From Tausonia pullulans (Eukaryota > Basidiomycota > Tremellomycetes > Cystofilobasidiales > Mrakiaceae): DNA of 64,000 nucleotides. The stretch lies in assembly GCA_951802195.1 (NCBI GenBank), contig OX637634.1, positions 62,001 to 126,000 of the forward strand. Reading direction: 5' to 3'. Of this stretch, positions 47,358-60,221 are shown piece by piece. The first letter of the stretch is position 1; the number at the start of each line of letters is the position of its first letter. Made by a program: the position numbers and the translations under genes. Below the pieces are notes generated by a model. The model ran no database searches and had not been told where the DNA came from. It saw nothing but the letters and a program-made list of their open reading frames with translations.

Positions 47358-48140
47358 ATGGTCTTCCTCTCTGCCATATCGCTGCCCTCGCTGGCTTCTC
47401 GAGGCCCTCCGTTCCACGGGGAGTCGTTCAATTATCCCTTCTCCGCCCGCTCCCTTTACGACTCCGACGAGGACGAGGACGACCGTGGCCTTGTCATCCA
47501 GCGGGACGCCAGCAGCGGCCGTCTCCGTGCGCTCTCGGCGACGTCGTCGTCCTCGCTCGCTGCCATCACCAGTCCGGCTCCCTTCCACGGAACCTCTTTC
47601 AACTATCCGTTCGGCCGATCCCTCTACGACGACGACGATGATGACGAGGGAGAGACCAGCGACGACGGCGCACTCCGCCTCTCGGCCTCGACCGTCTCGC
47701 TCCCCGCCCTGCGAGCGGCGCCCTTTCATGGGGAGTCCTTCAACTACCCCTTCGGACGCTCCCTCTACGACGACGACGACGACTCGGAGGATGACAACGA
47801 CGACAAGAACTTCGCTGTGGTCAACCTCCACGCCTCGGTCTCATCCATCTCGCTCCCAGCCAAGCCCGCCGCTGCTTCGAGGTTCCACGGCGGATCGTTC
47901 AACTACCCGCTCGGCAAGTCGTTCTACGACGACTCCTCGGACGACTCGGACTCGGATTGGGACGAGCCTGAGCTTCGATCGCCGCTTGCGCAGGCCGCTA
48001 CAGGCGGCGTGACGCGCAAGGTTAGCGCCTTCCGTCTCCCTGCGGCGGCGGAGGTCGCCCAGAAGGCGAACGGAGCGGGGGAGGACGTGGAGGCGGACCA
48101 GGGGGCGCTCTGGATTGGAAGGGGCAGGAACGCTACTTAG
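47358..48140 (+). CDS. Unknown acidic four-repeat protein (FHGxSFNYPFGRSLYD repeats)
   Basis: I do not recognise this 260-residue intronless gene. The chosen start (GACCGACATGG) gives MVFLSAISLPSLASRGPP. Four near-identical cores follow: residues 19-35 FHGESFNYPFSARSLYD, 76-91 FHGTSFNYPFGRSLYD, 123-138 FHGESFNYPFGRSLYD and 176-191 FHGGSFNYPLGKSFYD, spaced 57, 47 and 53 residues. Each is preceded by a short hydrophobic motif like ISLPAL or VSLPAL and followed by a run of Asp/Glu/Ser. A last degenerate unit has VSAFRLPAAAE. The linkers vary in length while cores stay nearly constant, which suggests selection on the core as a binding motif. No signal peptide or TM is seen. An in-frame ATG 37 codons upstream (47247) is less likely because that part looks like leader sequence. 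The protein is probably disordered and multivalent. Confidence 0.8.
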   Translation: MVFLSAISLPSLASRGPPFHGESFNYPFSARSLYDSDEDEDDRGLVIQRDASSGRLRALSATSSSSLAAITSPAPFHGTSFNYPFGRSLYDDDDDDEGETSDDGALRLSASTVSLPALRAAPFHGESFNYPFGRSLYDDDDDSEDDNDDKNFAVVNLHASVSSISLPAKPAAASRFHGGSFNYPLGKSFYDDSSDDSDSDWDEPELRSPLAQAATGGVTRKVSAFRLPAAAEVAQKANGAGEDVEADQGALWIGRGRNAT

Positions 48141-48512
48141 ATGCGTTTAGACAGCAGGTAGATGAACGGGGGGAGGGGGACGACAACGACGACGACGGAA
48201 CGATAAGTGAGCCTGTCCGCCCTTTCACGTGCCAGGTGTTCTAGCACTGACTTGACTTGGCGTGCCATTCACTCCTACCAGTTCACGACTACACTTTGCT
48301 ACATACATACATACATACATGTCCTTCCAAGCTCCCTTCCTTCGACTCTAGAGCTACCGATGATTTCCATCTTTCTCTGCACATGATTTGACGACGTACC
48401 ATCATCCCACGCGATTTAACCCACCACCGCGCACAAATAGGGAAAGTCCATGATTTCTAACTAATATCTAAGCGTGCGTCATCCGTCAAACCAAGTAAAC
48501 CGGCCATTATTC
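48141..48512. other. Convergent intergenic region
   Basis: 3' flanks of the repeat-protein and GUT2 genes. It contains (ACAT)5 at 48301-48320. Nothing else is seen. Confidence 0.5.
48301..48320. repeat. (ACAT)5 microsatellite
   Basis: Five perfect tandem tetranucleotide units in intergenic DNA. Confidence 0.9.
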
Positions 48513-51500
48513 TCAAGCTCCTCCTCCACTCTTCTCGACAGGGATTCCCGCGTGGAACGTGTCATCGTCGTCGTCACCGTCGCCAAAGACGATGGACGAG
48601 AAGGCCGTCTCGATTGAAAGCTCCTTAAGGCCTGCAGCGACCTCAAGGAAGTCGTCGAAGTAGACGGCGCCGGCCTTGTGGAAGTCAACCTCGTCGATGA
48701 TGTTCTCGACTGTCGAGTCGTCGATGGAAGAGTAGCCGAGCCGGGAGAGCGCGTTCTTGAGGTCCGAGGCCGTGATCCGGTCGTCGTGGTCAAAGTCCAT
48801 CTTGGCGAACCGACGCTTGAGCTTGGAGACCTCTTCGGGCGTGAAGAGCGCGCGGTTGAAGGCCACGGTCTCCTCAGCCGTCGGGAGGCTGCCGGTCGAG
48901 TACGTGAGCGTCGCGCGGGGGACGTCAGCAAGCTTGATATTGGCCTTGGCCCTGAGAGCACGAAGCCAAAGAGGGGGGAGTTAGTGGCTGCATTGGCCGA
49001 CCCAGGGGAACGGGCGAACACCCACTCGGCAAGACCCATCGACTTGAGGAAGTAAATGGCCCGGTCAAACTCCTTCTCCTTGTCGGCCGCCGACCACTTG
49101 TTCTCCTCGGCCATGATATCGATGACTCGCGGGAGGGCTTCGATGGTGGCATCGACGTTGAGGAACGAGAGACGAGAGCGGCGGGCGATGAAGTCCGTGG
49201 CGTGGAGGGCGAACCTGGAGTGGAGCGGGTCAGCCACGAGTCGGTTTCACAGAACGATGAGAAGGAAATACGCACTCGAAGCGGCAAGCGTAGCGAACCT
49301 CGGCCTCGATGACCGGGTACGACGGTGTGAGCCGGATACCGTGCAGCGGCCAGCGGGCGCCCGTCGGGGCGGCGAGAGAACAGATTGTCCAGGCGCGGTC
49401 TCCGTAGTTTTCCGAGAGGTGCTTCGCAACCTCGGTCTCGAGACCGAACTGCTGAATAAGCTTGACGAACATGAGCTTGGACCAGCCGTGGGAACCGAGG
49501 AGCTTGATCTTCTCCGTCTGCGAGGGACCGTCCGTCCGAAGCTTGAACTCGGCGACGGCGCGGTCGATCGTCTCCTCCGCCATGGCACGGTACGTCGTCC
49601 ACTTGCCACCAGCAATGGTAAGGAGGCCAGAGGGAGAGACGTTCTGAAAAAGATGGGTAGGTTAGTGGCTGCGAAAGAGCGAATTATTGAGACTGGCGAC
49701 CAGAAAGCGACCCACGATCATATCTAGTGTAGCGCGGACGCGTCGTCAGCAAATGCACTTCTAGCGCAGAGGAGAGAGGATAGCACGCACGGTTTCGAAC
49801 AAGAGACTGAGTGTCCTTGGCATCCGGGTCCTTGACGAGAGGGCGGATACCAGACCAGGCGGAGAGGACGTCTCCCCGGCGGATCTTGATGTCGTCCGAA
49901 AGGTAATTGCGGACCTCATCCAAAATCCACTGGATCTCTTTCTCCTGCGGGATCGGGTTTTGCTCAACGTTGGCCGCAGCGTCGGTGGTTCCCTAGTAAA
50001 AACAAGACAGAAGAGACAGGTGTCAGCCTCTGCGAGCGAGAAGAGAGAAAACGAGATACGAGCACGAACAGCAATGACGTTACCCTGCCACGGCAGGAAG
50101 AAGATGACGCGACCGTCCGAAGTGTTAGGGTCGAGGAGACCCATGTTCTTGGGTCCAAAGTAGTTCGGGAGGGTGATGTGGACACCAGACGAAGGAGCGA
50201 CAATCTCTTGCGTCGTCGGCTCGTCGAGCTTGCGGAGACCGTCGGAGAACGGACCGGTGGCGTTGATGATACCCTATTGAACAGGCGACAGGCCAATGAT
50301 ACGACATATTAGAAGAGTCGCACGCCATGGATTGGGATTGTTGCTCACCTTAGCCTTGACCTCCCATTCCTCACCAGTCATCTCGTCGCGGAGGAGGGCA
50401 CCGTTGAGCTTGCCGTTCTCGTCCTTGCGGAGGGCGATGACGTTGGTGTAGTTGGCGACGGTCGCGCCGTTGTGGACCTATCAAGTATCGATTGAAGGGA
50501 TAGATGGTTGAGCGGGTGAATCTTCCTATCATGAGCGGAAGAGGAAAGGACATACAGCCGATAGGACGAGAGCCATGTTCATCCGCGAGTCGTTGTGTTG
50601 TCCTGGGGAGGATTAGGGGTGAAGTCAGTTGGGCTGGCCCACTTGTAATTGGGCGAGCGAGCTAGACTAACCGTCGTAGTAGACGACACCACCGGTAAGG
50701 TTCTTCTCGCGCAGCATCGGGAAGGCCTCGAGCGTTTTCTTCTTGCCTTTAGGAGAGGCATGTGAGCGAGGGCCGACGTTTCAGCCGAAAAATGAGGGAC
50801 TCACCCATAAGATAGGCGCCGATGTTGCCCTCGCCACCGGCGAGGAGGTCGTCTGGAGAGGTGAAAACCTTCGCGTTAGACAGAGAAGTGCATAATCGTT
50901 AGAAGAGATAGAACGTACACATCTTGCAGCCGGCGTAGAAGTAGGGAAGCTGCCACCAAGTGTAGACGGGGAGAAGAATGCTGGACGAAAGACGGTACTG
51001 TCAACAACACCCACGAGTCGACCAAGACCTTTTCTGACCAACGTTCAAGACTCACGGAAGCATGGTGGAGAGGTAAGGAGCCGTCTCTAGAAAGATTTTG
51101 CGCTCATGGAGAGCCTCGCGGACGAGCTTGTACTGGTCTGCGACCCCGCAGGGAAAGAAGAGGAGAGAAGGGAAAGTGACGTCAGTGACGTTTTTCCGGG
51201 CACGAGCTGGCGTCGTCCGGCGTCCAGCAAGAAGGGACCGCACCATAGTCGAGCTCAAAGATCGCCTGGAAGAAAGAGAGTCCGAGTCAGTCCTTGGCCA
51301 GTATAGGAGGAACGGAAGACAGCCGGGGTAAAGTGGAGTGTTGAGAGGACCGGGAAGAGCAAACCCGAGAAGCAGGGCCGTCCGCTCGCCCCCACCCACG
51401 TCGAGACAACACCTACTTTCTGCAGATACCGGACACCGCCGTGGACAAGCTTCGTCGACTTGGACGACGTTCCTATACAAGAGAAGGGAAGGAAGGGACA

Positions 51501-51953
51501 AGGCGAGTCAGGAGCGCGACTTAGAAGCCGGGACCGACCGGTCCGGCCGGAACGCGAGGAAGCAAGCGATGTCTAGGGAAGTAGCGGGGAGCACAACTCA
51601 CCGGACGAGAAGTCGTCCCGCTCAACCATGGCGACTTTAAGACCCCTCGAGGCAGCATCGAGGGCCGATCCAGCCCCCGTAGCGCCTCCACCAACGATGA
51701 GGAGGTCGAAGATGTCGTCCTCCTTGTCGTCGAACTTGGAGACCTTGACGCCCTTACCGGACGCCCTGAGCCGAGCGAGCATCTCCTTGCGTTTTGGCGG
51801 CGACCAGAGTGGACCTGGCCGCGAGTACTTCTTCTTGTCGTCAGTATTGGCCGACGAATCGAGGTGAAGGACCGAGTTGGCGGCGAAGTAGAGAGCCGTC
51901 GCTCCTCCGGCGGCGAGGGCGCCTCGGCGGATGAGCGGGAGGGATCGATGCAT
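48513..51953 (-). CDS. GUT2: Mitochondrial FAD-dependent glycerol-3-phosphate dehydrogenase with C-terminal EF-hand region
   Basis: Oxidises glycerol-3-phosphate to dihydroxyacetone phosphate at the inner mitochondrial membrane and feeds electrons to ubiquinone. The start [20 protein letters not shown] is a mitochondrial leader with a hydrophobic stretch. The FAD motif is [20 protein letters not shown]. Further exons carry [97 protein letters not shown] and [20 protein letters not shown], in family order. The C-terminal extension has a canonical EF-hand loop [13 protein letters not shown] within [20 protein letters not shown], and a second, weaker one ([14 protein letters not shown]). Such EF-hands are known from animal mitochondrial GPDH and imply calcium control; S. 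cerevisiae Gut2 lacks them. About a dozen short introns. Confidence 0.96.
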
Positions 51954-52968
51954 AGGTTGGGGAAGGGGAGAGTTTGTATGGGCAGAGGGGGTCTCCTGTC
52001 TGGCTAGCTAGCTGGAGAAGCTGGCTGGAGGTGGGTGGGTGGCGGAAGGTGGTGGTTAAGGAGAAAGCAGAGTGCCGAGTTTTCAGAGAGCACGAGGTTG
52101 ACGACGGCAGCGGCGAGCCGTAAGGACCGGGAATGACAGTGCAGAGAAGCCCCGCGGGGCGACACACCATCCTCTTGCCGCCACCCTCTGGCCCTCTTTC
52201 CAGCTTTCCGTGTAGCCCTGCGTCATTATTCTCCATTGGGACAGGGACCCGCGAGGGACAGAAGAAAGGGAGCAAGTCCGTCTTGCGCGAGGCCGTCATC
52301 CAGGAGCCCGTCCGCCATCTCTCTGATCCTCAGCTCTCACCTCGACTCTCACGCGCGTCAATCCACCCGCCCCTTCTCAGAACCTCACCGCTGGCTCGCC
52401 CTCCCACCCGGCCCGCACCGGCCCGCCACGGAGAACGGGAGAAGGCGATGGGTTAGTACTCCTCGATCTTCGTTCGTTCTAGCTCCTGTACAAGTCTTGC
52501 CATATTCCTGGCTCTGTCGCCCTCTCTCCTCTTCTTTCTTTCCACATGACGCGGTCTGATCGATCCATCGCAGGCCGGCCTACTGTGCCGAGGAGTGCCT
52601 CCGCCGGCAAGTTTCTCGGGCCTTTTTACCCTTCAGCTGCATCGCCGGCTTGCACGAGCGCGACAGATTAGATGAGAAAATAGCCCCGCAGAGGGGCCAT
52701 CTCACGCACGCAGTCACGCACCCGAGGTTCCCCGGTCGGTTCGAGGCCTTCTATCGACAGTTCGCCGAAAAAACAAACCAAACGGAAGTGGAGGACAGGC
52801 ATCTAGGCAGGCGACTCGAAGAGAAATCTTGCTTGACACGAAGTTCGAGGACAGATTGAAGTCAATTCGATTCAATTCAACTCAATTTAGTTCAACAATT
52901 CAATTTAACTCCAAGCGGGCCTATGGCGATGTCACAGCAGACCGCGCGCAAGGTCGAGGTCGTAAAAC
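51954..52968. other. GUT2 upstream / THI4 downstream region
   Basis: No gene is recognised. The first 500 bp are pyrimidine-rich on the minus strand, as expected for the GUT2 promoter. A degenerate TTCAA-type AT-rich repeat lies at 52862-52910, just past the THI4 stop. Confidence 0.5.
52862..52910. repeat. Degenerate (TTCAA)n AT-rich low-complexity tract
   Basis: Repeated TTCAA/TTCAATT words in an otherwise GC-rich region, 60-110 bp downstream of the THI4 stop on its minus strand. It may form part of the THI4 3' UTR or polyadenylation region. Confidence 0.7.
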
Positions 52969-54935
<1,967 letters not shown>

Positions 54936-55628
54936 ATTGTGAGGTTGGCTGAGGGTAAGGGTTGGCTAAGGGTAAGGGTTGGGTGCAAGCGAGGAGGAGG
55001 TGAGATGGGAGTTTGGGTGATGAGAGATTGGAGAAGCTCTCTCTTTTTATAGTGTAGACGGAAGCGCCTCATGCGGCAAGAACGGGCGGTTCGGCAGACG
55101 GAGCTCCTCCAGCTTCCGAGCTGTCGTTCGAGACGCCATCACGGGACGAGAGGGGCGTGAAAGCCCTCTGATTGGTCGGTCCACCTGGGGCTTGTAGAAC
55201 TTAAACTTAATCGCGCACGCCCATGCCCGAGACGGTGCTCCGTCAGCTCACCGTCAACCGTCTCTGCCGTTGCGCCAATCGCCAGCCTAGTCGTCTGGGA
55301 GAGGCATTCAGACACTTCCCGGTCACCCAACAAACAATGATGGAGGCAATGCTAGGAGTTTAAAACATGTGAGAGTTAAGATATGTGAGCGCGCTGCTGT
55401 GAAGGGAGGTCAATTGAGGCCGGCTGCACATGCGTCCTTGTCGCGACAAGAAAGAGTTGAATGCGAGGGACGACGACGCCGGACGAGCAAGCACATGGCG
55501 CTCTTTCATCTGTCGGGACTGGATAAACTTAAAGGAACCCACAGGAGCTTGGTTTGCCTACAAGCAAGCTGACGAGTGAGGACGGACTGTCTCCCACAGG
55601 TCATCAGCTCGGCCTGTCATGAGAACGC
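54936..55628. other. THI4 promoter and leader / arrestin downstream region
   Basis: No gene is recognised. The first 50 bases hold a two-copy repeat with telomere-like words (see separate entry). No TPP aptamer is seen in this 5' flank, although many fungal THI4 aptamers lie there. Confidence 0.5.
54944..54983 (-). repeat. Two-copy repeat with CCCTTA words in the THI4 5' leader
   Basis: On the plus strand GGCTGAGGGTAAGGGTTGG is followed at once by GGCTAAGGGTAAGGGTTGG with a shared end. On the THI4 sense strand this reads AACCCTTACCCT twice, directly before the start codon. Confidence 0.8.
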
Positions 55629-57332
55629 TCATTTTTCGTCCGCCGCCCAGTCCTCCCCCTTGCCGTCGGTAACCTGGAAATAGTCCGGGGGCATCTCGGC
55701 GTACGAAGGTAGCTCGCCCTCTTCCACGGGCACGATGCTGACCTCCATGAACGGGTTGATGTTGATGTTGCTCATGAGGCCCTTGAGCGGCAGACCAAGC
55801 GAGACAGTGTACTGACGGGCAAGGGATAATGATCAGTTCCCTTGCGACATACTTGGGAGAGGAAGATTAGATGAGTTGCTCACCGAGCAAGCCAGAAGAC
55901 CTCTTGTTGACTCGGTACCGAAAGACGGGCCAGCTGCCAATGTCGGCCCACCTCCAAAGACCGCCTCCCCAACCATTGTGATCTCGCGGGTCATCCGCGT
56001 CTCCCCATCCGGGCTTGTCACAGGCTGAATATCTCCGTACCAGACCCGGCGCTCGCCATCAAAGTCGGCTATGGTCCCAACCTTCTGCGTGACCGTCTGA
56101 CTGGCCCGCCTGGCGCTTGTGAAGACGTGGCGCGTGAGGACCATTGTGAGGGACGAGGGGGAGGGCAGGGCAGGAAGAGGAGGCCCTTCTGAAGAAGAGG
56201 CCTTGACCGGCGGCGAAAAGCAGGCCATAGAGACGTAGTAGGGGATGGGCCGACCGCGCGGCATGGCGGGCAAAGATGGGAAGGAGATCTGTCCTCAATT
56301 TAAACGTCAGGGCCGACCCTGTGAAATAGGACGGGACTACGGTCCTAGATGACTGCACGTACCTTTAGGACGATCTTGGATTTCGCAGCGAACATTTTTT
56401 CCCTGAACGCCCGCTCAACCGCGATCGTCTGCCAGCCTTGCTCAAACGTTGGGCAGGGAGGAGGCAAAGGCGGGAGCTTGCCATCGACTTCAGGGGGAGG
56501 GACGAGCGAGGGAGGGACAAGGCTCGGTGTGGGGAGCGGTGGAACGTAAAGGAACGGCGCAAAATGTCGCTCGTTGATGGAAAAGAACGCCTTCTTGTGA
56601 CCAGAGACTTTGATGGTGTCTGGAGAATTGTATGATATCAGCGAGAAATATGGTGAAGATGGGCGGAGACAGCTGGCAAACGGACATATAACTTGGGCAA
56701 CGGCATGCCCCTCCGTGAGAGGACCGCCGCTATAGCTGAAGCGTTTCCCACCCTCGAACGAAGGAGGCAAATTGGCCGAGGCAGGCGGCAGACGGAAGGA
56801 GAACGACAGACTAATGGGGTTGCCTGACTCGAGACTCTTTGGGGATAAAGGAGCTGTCTGATTGAGCAGGAGTTGGTCCTCGGCCCACTGATGGCGTGCG
56901 GGACGTGAAGCATTGTTCAGTCGTAAAGAAGACGAGGATAGAAACGAATCTTACCCACGAGGATGGTAGTCTCTTTTCTGCGATCTGAAAGGGCGGGACA
57001 ATCAGTCTGTCAACAAGCGTGGTTCGCGGTCAATCGCGTCAAGGCGCATCGTGACCTACCGTCCGTGTTGCCTCGCCGCTTGTAGAAAGTCGTCACTTGG
57101 GTGCAACGGGCCTTGACGTGGATCTGGAGAGGAAACTCCAAGTCAGCCGGCTAGGGGTAAGGAAGCGGTCAGGCAGTGCCGACAGCTAAGCGCTCGCCTC
57201 GCTGAACGGGAGGTTGCCCTTGTCGTCTACTGCGACGGGCCGATAAAGGACGGTGCCAGTGACTAAGTCGTTGGCCGTATAGCACTGGCCATCGAGGGAG
57301 ATCTGGAGGTAGGTCTGATTAGGGGAGAACAT
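55629..57332 (-). CDS. Alpha-arrestin (ART-type ubiquitin-ligase adaptor)
   Basis: Arrestin-related adaptors bring Rsp5-type ubiquitin ligases to membrane transporters for endocytosis. The start MFSPNQTYLQISLDGQCYTA continues NDLVTGTVLYRPVAVDDKGN, DLEFPLQIHVKARCTQVTTF, then ISLSFSFRLPPASANLPPSF (the arrestin-N pattern of a basic-hydrophobic strand followed by LPPSFEG). The middle has DTIKVSGHKKAFFSINERHF-like strands and a long Pro-rich loop, then ISFPSLPAMPRGRPIPYYVS, MACFSPPVKASS and GERRVWYGDIQPV. The end has YTVSLGLPLKGLMSNININP followed by ELPSYAEMPPDY, a PPxY motif for WW-domain binding, near the C-terminus. About eight short introns. It is divergent from the PXR1-like gene. No target transporter can be named, although an MFS transporter gene lies 25 kb away. 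Confidence 0.8.
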
Positions 57333-57956
57333 GGATAGGAGGTGAATGAGGGTGGAGGGGAGGGGGAGGGGAAACGCTCGAGCAAGGCAACAGCGAGGAG
57401 GTAGCTAGGGCAAGCGGACAGTGTCGGCAGCAGCGGATCGGATCAGCCCGGTGGCTGTCGCTCGCTTCGACAGCAACGCCACCCGTGATCGTTTTCAAAC
57501 AATTATAGTTCGTCCAAATGTGGCCTTCTGCCGAGGCCCCAATTATAATGATGCAGCGTTAGCCTTGAGGAGTCAGCTTGCTGTTCTGCGGTACCGCAAC
57601 TCGACGTCGTCGCTTCGCCTTCGACCTGTTCGGCTTCGTCCGAAGAGATGTAGCCGGCTTAACCTTTGGGCTGCGAGAGTCGTTCGCATTAGAAAATGCC
57701 GCTACTAATACCCTGAAGAAGATCAAGCCCCTTGTATTTCCAAATTGCCCCTCTATATGAAGTTGTTGGCTGTGATAAGCAGTAGCAGTCGCCTGATCTC
57801 GAGTCGAGGCTGGGCGCACCGACCTACCCAAAGTTTCAGATCCGCGTCGTCGCTGCTCTCTTGCTTTCCCCGTCTCCTTCGAACACCGACCGCCTATCTC
57901 CTCCCCATCCGTCTCTCGGCCCCGACGCCTGTTTCCCTACACGTGCAGCAGCCAGA
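57333..57956. other. Divergent promoter region between arrestin and PXR1-like genes
   Basis: About 620 bp. The middle (57480-57760) is lower in GC than its surroundings, the rest pyrimidine-rich towards each gene. No gene is recognised. Confidence 0.5.
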
Positions 57957-59387
57957 ATGGGACTCTCCGTGAGTCGCACGTGTCAGCCTTTTAGAGTAGG
58001 CATCGGAAGCTGAACATACCGTCCGACGTCATGTGCTCTTCTCTCCCTCTTCAGGAGCGCAAGAACAAGCAGCGGATCGGCAACGACCCACGTAACCTCG
58101 CCTGGAGACAAGGTGAAGAACAGAACTTCTCCTGTGGTCCTAAGAGCATTCCTTGAGCTCGACTGACAACCGCCGTACGCGTCCAGACTCTAACTCCTTC
58201 GGAGCTCAGTTCCTGGCCAAGTCCGGTCACGTCGAGGGGACGGCCCTCGGCTCTCCCTCTGGCAGCGGTCTCATCAACCCAATCGCTGTCTCTCGCAAGA
58301 TGGACAACTCCGGTATTGGAGTCGGCCGTGCTCGCAAGGAGGGCGGCACCGAAGCCCACTCTGCTGGTCTTGCCGGTGTCGGACTTGACGACGTTCTTCG
58401 GCGCCTCCGCGGGGAGGGCAGTGCGAGCCCCGGTGGAGAGAAAGTTCTCGGTGGCTTCGCCAAGGCTGGAGCGAGCGATCTCAAGGATACTATCGTCGTG
58501 AGGGACGACTCATCGGCAAGCGCGAGCGACGCTGGCTCACCTGCCTCTGAAACGTCCAACAAGCCGCGTCGTCTGGCGTGAGTTCTAGACCGAATAGCTC
58601 AAAGCTGGGCTCTATTTCTGACATTTTGATCACAGCCACCGCCAGCGCATGCTGGCTTCAAAGAGGCTCGCATCGTCGTCCCCGGCCGCAATGGCCGAGA
58701 TTCTTGGCATCAAGGCCGACGGGTTTGCCTCGCCCTCACCGATGCCTTCGCCCCTCGGAACGCCCATCACCTCGCTCGAGGACGACTCGGAGAGTGCGGC
58801 CAAGGACGACCTCATCACGAGCGCCAAATTGAGCGTTGGAGACTACTTCCAGATGCGCATGGTGGGTATTCTCATTCAACTTGTGCTCCCTTCGCGGTAG
58901 CTGATGCCCCCCACTCCTGCCTTTGTTACAGGCCGAGAAGAAGCGCCTTGCCGCCGAGGCCATTGCAGCGGCTGCCGCTGGTGGTGCTCCTTCAGCCACG
59001 AGCGAGCCCGCTCCGGAGCTTATCGGCGAGGAGGAGATCGTCGTTGTCGAGGCCACGCCGGTCGCGTCCTCATCTCGACTCGAGGAGTCGGCGTCGGCGT
59101 CCCCAGAGTCCAGCTCTGAGGATGAGGAGGAGGTGGTGGTGAAGGAGAAAAAAGCGAAGAAGGACAAGAAGGAGAAGAAGGACAAGAAGAGCAAGCGGAA
59201 ACGCGACGAAGAAGTAGAGGAGAAGGAGGCGTCCTCGTCATCTGCGCCGGCTGCGGCTGAGGCCGCCGAGGACGAAGCCAAGGCGCGGAAGGCGCAGGAG
59301 AAGAAGGCGAAGAAGCGGAAGGAGAAGGAGGGAGCGGAGGACGGGGACGGCAAGAAGAAGAAGCGGAAGAAGGAGAAGTCGGAGTAG
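57957..59387 (+). CDS. PXR1: PXR1/PinX1-like G-patch protein (ribosomal RNA processing, telomerase inhibitor family)
   Basis: PXR1/Gno1 proteins act in the nucleolus in pre-rRNA processing and snoRNA maturation, and can inhibit telomerase. The start MGLS joins ERKNKQRIGNDPRNLAWRQD, matching the PinX1 N-terminus (basic residues, then DPxNxAW). A G-patch follows: FGAQFLAKSGHVEGTALGS, GLINPIAVSRKMDNSGIGVG. Then GVGLDDVLRRLRGEGSASPG, and later HRQRMLASKRLASSSPAAMA with DYFQMRMAEKKRLAAEAIAA. The C-terminus is a long acidic-then-Lys-rich tail with repeated KKDK/KRKK blocks, as in yeast Pxr1 (KKE/D repeats), and stops at 59387. Four short introns. The G-patch is divergent but the overall layout fits. 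An alternative is another G-patch nucleolar protein. Confidence 0.87.
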
Positions 59388-59629
59388 GAAGACTTGTTCA
59401 TTCTTGTTTTCTGTGCTATATTCTCTCCCCTCCCCCCCTTCCCCTTTTTTTTCCCGCCGCAATGGGTATCATGGTTACATCAGAAGTTGCCTGTCAATCA
59501 ACTGTCTGCGAGTCTGGTGCCATTTGTGTCAGGTGACACATGCGACGACAACACGCGAGAGCTGTCGCGTCCGGCGACGCGACTCAAAGGCCCACCAGCC
59601 ACGCGCGATCTTACCTCCAAACCACCATT

Positions 59630-60221
59630 ATGTCCACAACGATCCAACACACCGTTTCGTTCCGCTACAAATCCTCGGCATCAGCAGACGAGATCTCCAA
59701 GGCCTCCAAAGCTTTCTACCACCTCAAGGAGACGTGCGTGCGTGAGGTTGACAGCAAACCGCTCATCTCACGGATCTCTGGAGGCAAACAGACCTCGCCG
59801 GAGGGACTAGACCAGGGCATGAACGTAAGTACCCGGGATATGATATCGTCTGTTCTGACACGCTGAAGATTCAGCTTTGGACAGCATGTCTACCTTCTCA
59901 CGTTTACAGTTCGTCCTCGTCGCTCGCTTGCTCTTCCAGACCATTGCCCTCCACCTGTCTCTCTCTGTTATCTTCTACGACACTTGCTGACGCGACGACG
60001 AATCGACTTCTTTAGACGCCCGAGGACCTGACCTATTACATCACCCGATGCCCCGCCCATGCGGCGTTCAAAGCGAGTGATGGATCTGAGACTAGCCCTT
60101 CTCGATAACTCGCTGACTTGACAACTGGCACACACCCTTCGTCGGTCTCTGTTGGCAGGAACTTGTTGAACCTCTCATCGAGAGTGTCATTGTGTTGGAT
60201 TTCGAGGAGGGAATCTTTTGA
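59630..60221 (+). CDS. Dabb (stress-responsive A/B barrel) domain protein
   Basis: A small protein with the dimeric alpha/beta barrel fold; members are often stress-induced. The start MSTTIQHTVSFRYKSSASAD gives the first strand (QHTVSFRYK) and helix (EISKASKAFYHLKETC). The second part has ISRISGGKQTSPEGLDQGMN, then FVL, then TPEDLTYYITRCPAHAAFK and finally ELVEPLIESVIVLDFEEGIF with the stop at 60221, as in the family (PAHxxFK...PLI...VxDFE). Introns: one after GMN (GTAAGT); one before TPEDL whose donor is unclear; and one after AAFK that fits only with a GC donor (AAA/GCGAGT) and the acceptor TTGGCAG. Apart from splice detail the frame is clear. No neighbour suggests a specific role. Confidence 0.8.

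Noticed and set aside
47328-47831. Minus-strand frame rich in Val antisense to the four-repeat protein
   Set aside because: It is the mirror of the Asp (GAC) runs of the plus-strand gene; composition (VVVVV) is an artefact.
54944-54983. Interstitial telomeric repeat
   Set aside because: The words are only telomere-like, just two copies and irregular; more likely a short local duplication.
54936-55628. TPP riboswitch in the THI4 5' leader
   Set aside because: I looked for GCTGAGA and the ATAATG hairpin on the minus strand and found neither here; the aptamer is in the internal intron instead.
58736-59401. Minus-strand frame rich in Phe/Ser/Leu
   Set aside because: It is antisense to the Lys-rich tail (AAG runs) of the PXR1-like gene.
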